Of a DNA stretch of 64,000 nt, positions 44,995 to 53,714 are shown piece by piece. The notes below the pieces were generated by a model. It made no database searches and was not told where the DNA came from. It was given only the letters and a program-made list of their open reading frames with translations. A program made the position numbers and the translations under genes. Each line of letters opens with the position of its first letter. The first letter of the stretch is position 1. This DNA is from Roseibacillus ishigakijimensis (GTDB lineage Bacteria; Verrucomicrobiota; Verrucomicrobiia; Verrucomicrobiales; Akkermansiaceae), in assembly GCF_016595415.1 (NCBI RefSeq), contig NZ_JAENIO010000018.1, forward strand, positions 1 through 64,000. The letters are read 5' to 3'.

Positions 44995-47900
44995 GTGCGT
45001 TTTTCCACCCAATCTTTTTTTAGCCCCCGCTTACGTCCGCTGGCCCTCGGGATGACCGGTTTGGCCCTGCCCGGCGCTTTGAGTGCCGAAGGAGCCATTG
45101 ACTTCGGTCGCGATATCCAGCCTCTGCTCTCGGAAAACTGCTATTTCTGCCATGGCACCGACCCCGAGCATCGGGCAGCCGAGCTTCGTCTCGACAAGCG
45201 CGAGGCTGCGATTGAGGCCGGAGCCATTGTGCCGGGGCATCCCGAAAAATCCGACCTCGTCGCCCGCATTCTGACGACCGACAAGGACGACATCATGCCG
45301 CCCCCGGACTCGCACCGGACTCTTTCCCCCGAGCAAAAGCAGCTCTTGCAGGACTGGATAGCGGAAGGCGCGGAATACACCGAGCACTGGTCCTTCACCT
45401 CGCTCCCCGAGCCCACGGGCCGTTCGATCGACGAGATTGTGTCGACTCGCTTGGAGGAAGAGAATCTCACTCTCCTCCCCCCCGCCGAGCCCCACGTTTT
45501 GTTGCGTCGTTTGACCCTCGATTTGACGGGCCTGCCTCCCACCCCGGAGGAAGTGGCTGCTTTTTCCCCGGAGAAGATTGAGGAAACCATCGATCGCCTG
45601 CTGGCCAGTCCGCGCTTTGGCGAACGCTTCGCCACCCCTTGGCTGGATGTCGCCCGCTACGCCGATTCCTACGGCTTTCAGGTCGATAAGGACAACCGGG
45701 TCTGGCCCTACCGCGATTACGTCATTCGCTCGCTCAACGAGAACAAGCCCTTCGACCGTTTCATCCACGAGCAACTGGCAGGGGATCTTTTGCCCGATGC
45801 CAACGACGAGACCCGCCTGGCCACGGCCTTCTCCCGTCTACACCAGCAGAAGGTGGAGGGCGGCTCCATTCCGGAAGAATTCCGGGTGGAATACATCGCG
45901 GACCGGCTCCAGACCTACGGCACCACTTTTCTCGGGCTGACCATGGAATGCGCCCGCTGCCACGATCACAAATACGATCCCATCACCGCCAGGGACTACT
46001 ACTCGCTCTTTGCCTTTTTCGACGACATCGACGAAGCAGGCCTTTACTCTTATTTCAATCCCGAGGCCACGCCCACTCCGGCCATGCCCCTGATGGACGA
46101 AGCGGACAAAGCGAAGCAGGTGGAGCTGGAGAAAAAGGTGGCTGCCGCCGCGCGCAAGGTGCAGCACCTCGCCCAGCAGGAGATGGCGGCGTCCGACGAG
46201 ACCCTCGATCCAGCCGATCTCCCCGGCCAGCAGCTGCACCTCAGCTTTGATGATCCTGCGTCGGTGGGCCCGAATTCCTCGGTAGCTGGCAAGTTTGGCC
46301 AGGCTGCGCAGTTGACCGGAGACGATGCTATCGAGACCGACGTGGGCGACTTCGCCCGCGAGCAACCCTTCACCATCTCGACCTGGGTGCAGACCCCCGA
46401 TGTGAAGGAACGCGCGGTCGTCTTTTCCCGCTCCAAGGCGTGGACCGATGCCGCCTCGCGAGGCTACGAACTCCTCCTCCTCGACAATCAGGTGCAGTGG
46501 TCGCTCATTCACTTTTGGCCCGGCAATGCCATCTCCATCAAAAGCAAAGAGGCCCTCGAACCCGGGCGCTGGTATCACCTCGCGGTGAGCAATGATGGCT
46601 CGTCCACTGCGGCGGGACTCTCCATTTTTCTCGATGGGAAAAAGGTGGAAGCCGAAGTGGTGCGCGATGAGCTCACCCGCCCCATCAAGGGTGGTGGCAA
46701 TCCCCACATCCGCCTCGGGGAACGCATGCGCGACCGGGGTTTCAAGCAAGGACTGGTGGACGAATTCCGCGTGTTCAATCGGGAATTGAGCGCGCAAGAG
46801 ATCACCGCTCTGCATGAAGCCAAGGCCTTGCCCGCCGACCCGGCGACCCGGCTCCAGCGGGAAGAGACTTACCAGGCCGCGCTGGCGGATCTGCAGCAGG
46901 CGCGCGCGGAGTTGAACCGCTTCATCGCCGGGATCCCCGAGATCATGGTCATGCGGGAAACGCCCGAGCCCAAGCAAGCCTACATTCTGGACCGTGGCGA
47001 ATACAGCAATCGCGGCGAACCGGTCGACGCGGCCTTTCCACACTTTTTACCCGAGCTCAATCTCGCGCCCAGCAATGAGCACGCCCGTCAGCTCAATCGC
47101 CTCGATCTGGCGCGCTGGACGACCCATCCCGACAATCCCCTGACTGCACGGGTCACCGTCAACCGCTTTTGGCAAAGCCTCTTTGGCCGCGGGCTGGTGG
47201 GCACGGCGGAAGATTTCGGGATTCAAGGTGAGCGCCCCGAGCACCAGGAGCTCCTTGACGAACTCTCCGCCCGCTTCATCGCCGGGGGGTGGGACGTGAA
47301 AGCGCTGCTCAAGGAAATCGTCTCCTCGCGGGTCTATCAACAGCAATCGCTGGCCACTCCCGAGATGGCGGAGCGCGACCCCGAGAACCAGCTCTTGGCC
47401 CGGGGCCCGCGCCACCGCCTTTCAGCGGAGATGATTCGAGACCAGGCCCTCTATACCGCCGGTTTGTTGGTAGAGAAAGAAGGAGGCCCTCCGGTGAAGC
47501 CCTATGACCTCTCTGAAGCCTTCAAGCCCTCCGACCCGGATCGAGGCGAGGGCGTCTACCGGCGCTCGCTCTACACCTACTGGAAGCGGACCGCACCCTC
47601 GCCCGCCATGCTGGCCTTCAATGCCACCAAGCGCGAGGTCTGCATGCCCAAGCGAGATGTCAATTCCACCCCCCTGCAAGCTCTCGTCCTGCTCAATGGC
47701 ACCCAGTTTGTGGAAGCGGCCCGTGTGTTGGCGGAGAAGGAACTGGCCAAGAGCAGAGACCTCACTGCCGTCATCCAGAGCCTCTACCTCATTCTGACCG
47801 CGCGCCAGCCCGACGCCGAAGAGCAGCGCATCCTGCGCCAGCTCTACGACGAACAGCTCGCGCACTTCCAGAGTCATCCCGAAGAGGGCAAGACCTTTTT

Positions 47901-48006
47901 GCAGACCGGACAAAGCGAGGTGAAAGCAGCCAGCCCCGAGTTGGCCGCCCTCACCGCCCTCACGCAGGCTCTCCTGAACCTGCACGAAGTGAACATCAAA
48001 TCCTAA
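44995..48006 (+). CDS. PSCyt1/DUF1549/LamG/PSD1 (DUF1553) secreted planctomycete-type cytochrome protein
   Basis: About 1003 residues from GTG 44995. The signal peptide ends near GALSAEG. The cytochrome-like domain follows ([11 protein letters not shown], a CxxCH haem motif). DUF1549 ([30 protein letters not shown]) follows, then a LamG/concanavalin-like insert (~residues 410-620, [11 protein letters not shown]), then the PSD1/DUF1553 domain ([30 protein letters not shown]). It is paired with the downstream DUF1501 gene, as usual in this phylum, and probably works on complex polysaccharides in the periplasm or at the surface. Confidence 0.9.
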   Translation: MRFSTQSFFSPRLRPLALGMTGLALPGALSAEGAIDFGRDIQPLLSENCYFCHGTDPEHRAAELRLDKREAAIEAGAIVPGHPEKSDLVARILTTDKDDIMPPPDSHRTLSPEQKQLLQDWIAEGAEYTEHWSFTSLPEPTGRSIDEIVSTRLEEENLTLLPPAEPHVLLRRLTLDLTGLPPTPEEVAAFSPEKIEETIDRLLASPRFGERFATPWLDVARYADSYGFQVDKDNRVWPYRDYVIRSLNENKPFDRFIHEQLAGDLLPDANDETRLATAFSRLHQQKVEGGSIPEEFRVEYIADRLQTYGTTFLGLTMECARCHDHKYDPITARDYYSLFAFFDDIDEAGLYSYFNPEATPTPAMPLMDEADKAKQVELEKKVAAAARKVQHLAQQEMAASDETLDPADLPGQQLHLSFDDPASVGPNSSVAGKFGQAAQLTGDDAIETDVGDFAREQPFTISTWVQTPDVKERAVVFSRSKAWTDAASRGYELLLLDNQVQWSLIHFWPGNAISIKSKEALEPGRWYHLAVSNDGSSTAAGLSIFLDGKKVEAEVVRDELTRPIKGGGNPHIRLGERMRDRGFKQGLVDEFRVFNRELSAQEITALHEAKALPADPATRLQREETYQAALADLQQARAELNRFIAGIPEIMVMRETPEPKQAYILDRGEYSNRGEPVDAAFPHFLPELNLAPSNEHARQLNRLDLARWTTHPDNPLTARVTVNRFWQSLFGRGLVGTAEDFGIQGERPEHQELLDELSARFIAGGWDVKALLKEIVSSRVYQQQSLATPEMAERDPENQLLARGPRHRLSAEMIRDQALYTAGLLVEKEGGPPVKPYDLSEAFKPSDPDRGEGVYRRSLYTYWKRTAPSPAMLAFNATKREVCMPKRDVNSTPLQALVLLNGTQFVEAARVLAEKELAKSRDLTAVIQSLYLILTARQPDAEEQRILRQLYDEQLAHFQSHPEEGKTFLQTGQSEVKAASPELAALTALTQALLNLHEVNIKS

Positions 48007-48029
48007 CCTTCTCGTAGAAAAGCACCGAC

Positions 48030-49469
48030 ATGATTCTCAACCGACGCGACCTCCTGCGCACCACCACGATGGGATTCGGCACCCTGGCGCTGAACTCCCT
48101 TCTGCATGCGGAAAGCACGCCCGCGCCTCTGCCCCACCTCGTGGCCAAGGCCAAGCGGGTGATTTTCCTTTTCCAGTCCGGCGGCCCGTCCCAAGTCGAT
48201 CTCCTCGACCCCAAGCCCTTGCTCAACAAAATGCACGGCGAGCAGTTGCCCGACTCGGTGCGAGGAGGCCAACGGCTGACCGGGATGTCCGGCAACCAGT
48301 CCTCCATTCCCCTGGCGGGCTCCCCCTTTGAGTTCATGCAACACGGCCAATCCGGCCAATGGTTTTCAGAGATTCTCCCCCACACGTCGGAAATCGCGGA
48401 CGACATCTGCGTGGTGAAAAACATGTATACCGAGGCCATCAACCACGGCCCCGGGGTCACCTTCCTGCAAACCGGTTCCCAGCTGGCGGGACGCCCCTCG
48501 ATGGGAGCCTGGATGCAGTATGGACTCGGCACTTCCAACAAGGATTTGCCCGCCTTTGTGGTGCTGGTGACCAAAAACAAGAGCGGCCAGCCCCTCGTCT
48601 CACGGCTCTGGGGATCGGGTTTTCTGCCCTCCGAGTATCAGGGCATTCGCTTTCGCTCGGGGAAAGACCCCGTCCTCTACCTCACCAATCCCGAAGGGGT
48701 TTCGCCAAAGGCCCGCCGACAGATGCTCGACCGCCTGGCCGAGCTGCACCAACACCAGCACGCCATGGCGGAGGAACAGGCCATTCTCGATCGCATCCAG
48801 CAATATGAGATGGCCTTCAACATGCAGTCCAGCGTCCCGGATGTCGCCAATTTGTCCGATGAGCCGGAATCCACCTTCAAGCTCTATGGCGAAGAGGCCC
48901 GCGACGCCGGCACCTATGCGGCCAACTGCCTGATGGCCCGTCGCCTGGCCGAACGCGGCGTTAAGTTCATTCAGCTTTACCACCAGGGCTGGGACCAGCA
49001 TGGCGGACTGAAGGGCGGCATCATGAAGCAGTGCCAGGAGACCGACCGGGGCTCCGCCGCCCTGGTCAAGGACCTCAAGCAACGCGGTTTGCTGGAGGAC
49101 ACCCTCGTCGTCTGGGGCGGAGAATTCGGCCGCACCAACTACTCGCAGGGCAAGCTCAACGGCGACCAATTCGGTCGCGATCACCACCCCCGCTGCTTTT
49201 CCATGTGGCTGGCCGGGGGCGGCATCAAGGGAGGCACCTCCTTTGGCCAGACCGACGATTACGGCTACAATATCGTCAATGCCGACGGCGTGCCCATCTC
49301 CCCCACCAAGCATCACTACACCATCGATGCCACCCACGTGCACGACCTGCAGGCCACCATTCTCCACCTCATGGGCATCGACCACACGGCGCTGACCTAC
49401 AAGTTCCAGGGACGGCGCTTCCGCCTGACCGACGTTCACGGCAAGGTGGTGGAGCCCATCTTGGCCTGA
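48030..49469 (+). CDS. DUF1501 family Tat-exported protein
   Basis: 479 residues. The N-terminal NRRDLLRTTTMGFGTLAL is a twin-arginine (Tat) signal. The rest fits DUF1501, a sulfatase/phosphatase-like alkaline phosphatase fold (FLFQSGGPSQVDLLDPK, NHGPGVTFLQTG, VVWGGEFGRT, DHHPRCFSMWLAGGG). It is likely a partner of the PSD1 protein encoded 23 bases upstream. The substrate is unknown. Confidence 0.92.
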   Translation: MILNRRDLLRTTTMGFGTLALNSLLHAESTPAPLPHLVAKAKRVIFLFQSGGPSQVDLLDPKPLLNKMHGEQLPDSVRGGQRLTGMSGNQSSIPLAGSPFEFMQHGQSGQWFSEILPHTSEIADDICVVKNMYTEAINHGPGVTFLQTGSQLAGRPSMGAWMQYGLGTSNKDLPAFVVLVTKNKSGQPLVSRLWGSGFLPSEYQGIRFRSGKDPVLYLTNPEGVSPKARRQMLDRLAELHQHQHAMAEEQAILDRIQQYEMAFNMQSSVPDVANLSDEPESTFKLYGEEARDAGTYAANCLMARRLAERGVKFIQLYHQGWDQHGGLKGGIMKQCQETDRGSAALVKDLKQRGLLEDTLVVWGGEFGRTNYSQGKLNGDQFGRDHHPRCFSMWLAGGGIKGGTSFGQTDDYGYNIVNADGVPISPTKHHYTIDATHVHDLQATILHLMGIDHTALTYKFQGRRFRLTDVHGKVVEPILA

Positions 49470-50468
49470 TCAGTCCGTCAAGAGGTCCTCGAAAGCCGGG
49501 CTGGCGAACTCGCGGTAGCCCTCTCCCTCGCAAGCCACGAAGGTGGCGGCGAGGGCACGCTCCCGGGCCTTGGCCAGCCCTTCCTCTGGACCGAGCACAA
49601 AAAGGGCGGTGGCCCAAGCATCGGCAGCGAGACAGGTGGGAGCCAGCACGGAAACTGCACGGAGACTGGAGTGCGCGCTCTCCCCGCGCAACGGATCGAT
49701 GAGATGATGCTGCCGCTTTCCGCCTTCCTTCCGGGATTGCACGGCGGTGCCGGAAGTCGCGAGCGAAAGCCCGCACAGAGCGACGCGCGTGGGAGGCAGA
49801 CCCGAGGGCCCGCCACTCAGGGGATCGAGGTCAACCCACCAAGGAAGGCCTCCGGGCTTGATTCCACTGCCACGAAATTCCCCCCCGACTTCCAAGAGAT
49901 AGTTGAAGATGCCCTCGCGCTCCAAGTGCCCGCCCACCCGGTCGAGGGCATAGCCCTTGGCAATGGAAGAGAGATCTAGGCAGCACGCCCCCTGATGCCG
50001 GGCCCTTTGCCCGGTTTCATCCAGCTCAATAGCCGACCATCCGGGAGAGGATGTCTCCCTTTCTGCCAAAAACAAATCAGGACCAAAGCCGCAACGACGC
50101 ACGAGCTGACCCACACTGGGATCGTAGCGCCCCTCGGTCTCCGCGGCGAAAGCGAGGGCCTCTCGCAGCACGTGAAAAAACTCTGGCGAAAGCGGCCTCC
50201 ACTCCCCGGCCGGAGCCTGATTGAAAAGAGTGAGCTCGGAATCCGCCGCATAATGGCTCATCTGCCGCACCACGAGAGCGAAATCGGCCTCGACCCATTG
50301 AAGCACTTGCCGCCGCGCACAGCCGGGAGGACGGAGAAAATGGAGCTTCCAATAGGTGCCCATGGTCTCGCCCTCCAGAACGGAAAGAGAGCCGGGGTCT
50401 CCGGCTCTCGCAGCGAGAAACCCCGGATCCAGATCACGCGGAATCACGACCCGGGGCTCTGTTTTCAC
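49470..50468 (-). CDS. apbE: FAD:protein FMN transferase (ApbE)
   Basis: About 332 residues starting at GTG. The ApbE motifs are all visible: ETMGTYWKL, DLSSIAKGYALDRV, LLEVGGEFRGSG, LATSGTAV, HHLIDPLRGES and AADAWATALFVLG (metal Asp region). ApbE attaches FMN covalently to a Ser/Thr of extracytoplasmic redox proteins. It is the last gene of the PepSY-DUF2271-DUF4198-ApbE operon. No signal peptide is obvious, and I did not see the usual flavinylation motif in the neighbouring proteins. Confidence 0.92.
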   Translation of the reverse strand: MKTEPRVVIPRDLDPGFLAARAGDPGSLSVLEGETMGTYWKLHFLRPPGCARRQVLQWVEADFALVVRQMSHYAADSELTLFNQAPAGEWRPLSPEFFHVLREALAFAAETEGRYDPSVGQLVRRCGFGPDLFLAERETSSPGWSAIELDETGQRARHQGACCLDLSSIAKGYALDRVGGHLEREGIFNYLLEVGGEFRGSGIKPGGLPWWVDLDPLSGGPSGLPPTRVALCGLSLATSGTAVQSRKEGGKRQHHLIDPLRGESAHSSLRAVSVLAPTCLAADAWATALFVLGPEEGLAKARERALAATFVACEGEGYREFASPAFEDLLTD

Positions 50469-50480
50469 AAGGATTCGAGT

Positions 50481-51302
50481 TTAGAGGGGAAGGACCTCGA
50501 AGGTCGCGGTGTAGGAAGCGCGCTGCTTGAAGGGCACGCCCTCTTTTTCGCCCGCCTCGGCGGAAATGCTCGCGGTCAGCCAGTAGCGGCCGGCTTCCTC
50601 AACGGTGAAGGAAAAGGTTCCTTCGCTGGTGGTCAGCCCTTCGATGGGATTGGGGGAATCGCGGAAGCGATCATTGCCCTTTTGCACGAAGACTTCCACT
50701 CCCTCGACGGGCTTGCCATCGAGAACAAAAGTGAAAGTGGCTTCTTCTCCGGTGAAGAGATCGTTCGGGTGACTGTCGGTGAACTTGATTTCCAACCCTT
50801 TGCCAGTGGGCTCCAGCGCTTTGGTGTCGGGCGCGCCATTGGTGACGTAGGTCACGGTCTTGGAGGAGGATTCGGTGAGCTCGATCCCTTCTTTCTCAGC
50901 AAGACCTTCGGCCTTGAACTCCTCGAGGTCACCCCGCCAGCGCTTGGCTTCCCCCTCTTCTTCCCAAGAAGCGAAGTAACCAAGACGGTCGCGATTGATG
51001 AGGTAAGTGCCTTTCTCCTCCAACTGGATTTCAAAGGAAGAACGGATGTGACCGTCATTCTCAAACTGCTTCTCCACTTCCGCGCCCGAGGGGCTGATCA
51101 CCTTGATGGACTCGGTGCCCATGGCATGGTGATTAGGGAAAAAGAGATCATTGGAGATGGCGGCATCGAAGGAGACCCAGGGGCTGTCTCCGGAAAGAAC
51201 CGATGTGGAGGGGAGAATCCACGCGCGGTGCGCGAAGAGAGAGGAAACGGACACGCTGAGGAGTGCGGTGCCTAGAACGACAGTTTTGATAGTGCTTTTC
51301 AT
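50481..51302 (-). CDS. DUF4198 periplasmic protein
   Basis: 273 residues with a signal peptide ending around SSLFAHRAW. FAHRAWILPSTSVLSGDSP is the usual start of the mature DUF4198 domain. The C-terminal ~90 residues form a CNA-B/transthyretin-like beta domain (FTFVLDGKPVEGVEVFVQK, GRYWLTASISAEAG). DUF4198 proteins are often encoded beside TonB receptors and metal-uptake genes. It is co-transcribed with apbE (12-base gap) and the DUF2271 gene (8-base gap). Confidence 0.88.
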   Translation of the reverse strand: MKSTIKTVVLGTALLSVSVSSLFAHRAWILPSTSVLSGDSPWVSFDAAISNDLFFPNHHAMGTESIKVISPSGAEVEKQFENDGHIRSSFEIQLEEKGTYLINRDRLGYFASWEEEGEAKRWRGDLEEFKAEGLAEKEGIELTESSSKTVTYVTNGAPDTKALEPTGKGLEIKFTDSHPNDLFTGEEATFTFVLDGKPVEGVEVFVQKGNDRFRDSPNPIEGLTTSEGTFSFTVEEAGRYWLTASISAEAGEKEGVPFKQRASYTATFEVLPL

Positions 51303-51310
51303 TGGTTGAA

Positions 51311-51829
51311 TTAGGATTGGGAGGGTTGCAGGGAGATGGGGCCGAGTTCGTTTTTGCCCACCACGGGCTCGTCCGATTGCACGGTCAGGGTTTCGCCATC
51401 CCAACTGAAGGGAATGGCCAGCATTTCGCGGCCGCCGACTTCGCGGGAGGCCTCTACGTAAAGCTTGTAAACTTTATCCGGAGCGGCAGGCAGCTTGGCG
51501 AGATAATCCTTGAGCGCCACCGAATGGGTGCCCGGGGGCTGGGTCGGACCGCTGAAGCCCTCCACGGGGAATTCGAGCGCGCGGCCCGAGACCCGCCACC
51601 ACTTGCGGATGTCTTTGAGCCACTTTTCACCGCTGCCATTTTTCATGGCCACATCATACCAGAGGGCCACGTCCATCACGTGGTCACGCCCGTCGTCTTC
51701 GATCCAAGCGGCCACGTAGGGCCGGTGATACTCGGACACGTCGAGAGATGGAATCTCGATGACCAGTTCGTAGTCCCCGGCAAGGGAAACGGCCATCCCG
51801 GAGAGAGAGAGGAGGAATGTTTTTTTCAT
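51311..51829 (-). CDS. DUF2271 periplasmic protein
   Basis: 172 residues. A short signal peptide ends near SLAGDYEL. RPYVAAWIEDDGRDHVMDVALWY, WLKDIRKWWR and YVEASREVGGREM are DUF2271 hallmarks. Its genes regularly sit between PepSY and DUF4198/ApbE genes in iron-related clusters. It is probably a periplasmic partner of the PepSY membrane protein. Enzymatic role unknown. Confidence 0.88.
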   Translation of the reverse strand: MKKTFLLSLSGMAVSLAGDYELVIEIPSLDVSEYHRPYVAAWIEDDGRDHVMDVALWYDVAMKNGSGEKWLKDIRKWWRVSGRALEFPVEGFSGPTQPPGTHSVALKDYLAKLPAAPDKVYKLYVEASREVGGREMLAIPFSWDGETLTVQSDEPVVGKNELGPISLQPSQS

Positions 51830-51840
51830 GAGAAAGAGAA

Positions 51841-52539
51841 TCAGTGGATGAAGAACAGGATGAGCACGATGGGCAGAACGACCCCACCCGCAACAAGGGG
51901 CCAGGTGGAAGGACGTCGCTTGCAATGGACCCAGAGGAGGGCCAGTCCGGTGAGGGTAAAGATCACGCAAGCCACCGAGAAAATATCGAGATACCAAGAC
52001 CAGGCGGTGCCGGTATTACGCCCCTGGTGGAGGTCATTGAGAAAGGAAACCGTGCCGCGATAGGTCTTTTCATACTCCACCTCGCCCGTTTCGCGATCGA
52101 TGAGCAACCAGGCGTCCTGACCGGGTCGAGCCAGGGTGAGATAGATTTCATACTCCGACCACTCGGCTTCCTTACCTGCCACGGGCGTGCCCAGCTTTTT
52201 GGAAAGATCCTTGGCCAGTTCCTTGGGCAAGGGGGTGTTTTCCTCATACTCCAGCCCCGCCAAGCTGGCTAATTGAGACTCGCTCAGCTCCAGCTTCTCA
52301 TTAGTGACCTTGGGCTTCACCTTGATGTCCTCCGCGTGATTGAGAGTGATCCCGGTCACCGCGAAGAGAAGCATGGAAGCCAGACAAACCGCACTACTGA
52401 CCCAGTGCCAGAGATAGAACTGCTTGGTGAAGATGGTCTTCAGCTTCTTTTTTTTCTTGGGCCGAGGCGGACGGACCGAGGAGGTGACCGGCGTGGGCGC
52501 GGAATCTATCGGAGCTGGTTTGGTGGAAGGAGAGGACAC
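51841..52539 (-). CDS. PepSY-associated transmembrane protein
   Basis: 232 residues. After a basic cytoplasmic leader (PKKKKKLKTIF), the first helix FYLWHWVSSAVCLASMLLFAV carries the WHW His, then TGITLNHAED is the PepSY_TM signature. A periplasmic PepSY-like domain follows, then HQGRNTGTAWSWYLDIFSVA with a second pair of helices. The conserved His residues could bind haem and move electrons across the membrane, for example to reduce siderophore iron (inference). First gene of its operon, divergent from the oxidase gene across the Fur-box-like site. Confidence 0.86.
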   Translation of the reverse strand: MSSPSTKPAPIDSAPTPVTSSVRPPRPKKKKKLKTIFTKQFYLWHWVSSAVCLASMLLFAVTGITLNHAEDIKVKPKVTNEKLELSESQLASLAGLEYEENTPLPKELAKDLSKKLGTPVAGKEAEWSEYEIYLTLARPGQDAWLLIDRETGEVEYEKTYRGTVSFLNDLHQGRNTGTAWSWYLDIFSVACVIFTLTGLALLWVHCKRRPSTWPLVAGGVVLPIVLILFFIH

Positions 52540-52604
52540 GGGATGGCGTTGCGACGGCGAAGACCAAAAGACATCGCGAGGTTTTTGTCAATTTTTATTG
52601 CTAT

Positions 52605-52619
52605 TGAGACTCACTCTCA
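52605..52619. promoter_or_regulatory. Fur-box-like operator between divergent iron operons
   Basis: TGAGACTCACTCTCA is a 7-1-7 inverted repeat with a single mismatched pair, matching the TGAxAxT-N-AxTxTCA form of Fur operators. It lies about 25 bases before the oxidase start and 66 bases before the PepSY start, inside the only non-coding gap of the iron locus. Fur binding is inferred; a Fur-family gene is at 636-1139. Confidence 0.6.
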
Positions 52620-52643
52620 CTATGACGCGCCCAGCCGACCGCC

Positions 52644-53714
52644 ATGGACTTCACCGCAATCCCCTCCGACGCCGTCTCGCTCATCGACTATGAGCGGATG
52701 GCGAGCGGGCGCCTGTCCGCCGGGGTTGCCGCCTATCTGAATGGAGGGGCAGCCGACGGCCAGACCGTGCAGGCAAACCGGACGGCCTGGCAGCAGGAAA
52801 AAATTGTGCCCCGCGTGCTTCGAGCGCAGGAAATCGCCTCTTTTCGGAGCGAGCTCTTCGGACGCGAGTTGAGCAGCCCCCTTCTCATTGGCCCCACAGC
52901 CTATCACCAGCTCTTTCATCAGGATGGGGAGCTCGCCACCGCGCAAGCCGCGAGCCTGGCCAAAGTGCCCTACGTGGTCAGTGCCCAGGCCAGCCGTCCT
53001 CTGGAAAGCATTGCGCAAGCCGCTCCGGAGGGTTCCCGCTGGTTCCAACTCTACTTGCCCGAAGACCGTGCTTTCGCCCAAGAACTGGTGCATCGGATCG
53101 AGGCCGCTGGCTACGAGGCTCTCGTTCTGACCGTTGATGCTCCCGTCAATGGCATCCGCAATGACGAACAGCGGGCCAACTTCCAACTCCCTCCGGGAAT
53201 CTCGGCGGTGAACTTGCCGCAAGGTCGTGCGGCGGCCATCCCGACCTCGGCGATGGACGCCGGCTTTCGCCAAAGCTTGCCCACCTGGGAGCATGTGGCC
53301 TGGCTGAAGTCCCTGACCAACCTTCCCCTTTTGCTCAAAGGCATTCTCCATCCTGACGATGCCGAGCAAGCCCTGTCCCTCGGGGTGGACGGCCTCATTG
53401 TCTCCAACCACGGCGGACGCACTCTCGATCAAGTGATCAGCACCCGCGAAGCCCTTGCCAACATTGTCACCCGGGTGGCCGGACGCGCGAAAGTCCTCGT
53501 CGACGGCGGCCTCCGACGCGGCACCGATGTCTGGCAAGCACTGGCCCTGGGGGCCGATGCCGTGCTTCTGGGCCGCCCCATTCTCCATGGTCTTTCCGTC
53601 GCCGGGGCGGCGGGCGTGGTCCATGTCCTGAAACTTCTCCAGCACGAATTCGAAGTCGCCCTCCTTTTGAGCGGGGGACTGCCTTCCTCCATTTTTCCAA
53701 ACAAGCACTCATGA
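52644..53714 (+). CDS. FMN-dependent alpha-hydroxy-acid oxidase/dehydrogenase
   Basis: 356 residues. Family features: PRVLRAQEIA, SSPLLIGPTAYHQLF, RWFQLYLPEDR, VLTVDAPVNGIRNDEQR, LLLKGILHPDDAEQA (active-site Lys) and SNHGGRTLDQ with the catalytic His and Arg. It oxidises L-lactate, glycolate or a similar 2-hydroxy acid with FMN in the cytoplasm. Its 3' end overlaps the siderophore receptor start by four bases, so it is translationally coupled to iron uptake. It may degrade a hydroxy-acid part of a siderophore, or it may be a general lactate oxidase. Confidence 0.88.
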   Translation: MDFTAIPSDAVSLIDYERMASGRLSAGVAAYLNGGAADGQTVQANRTAWQQEKIVPRVLRAQEIASFRSELFGRELSSPLLIGPTAYHQLFHQDGELATAQAASLAKVPYVVSAQASRPLESIAQAAPEGSRWFQLYLPEDRAFAQELVHRIEAAGYEALVLTVDAPVNGIRNDEQRANFQLPPGISAVNLPQGRAAAIPTSAMDAGFRQSLPTWEHVAWLKSLTNLPLLLKGILHPDDAEQALSLGVDGLIVSNHGGRTLDQVISTREALANIVTRVAGRAKVLVDGGLRRGTDVWQALALGADAVLLGRPILHGLSVAGAAGVVHVLKLLQHEFEVALLLSGGLPSSIFPNKHS

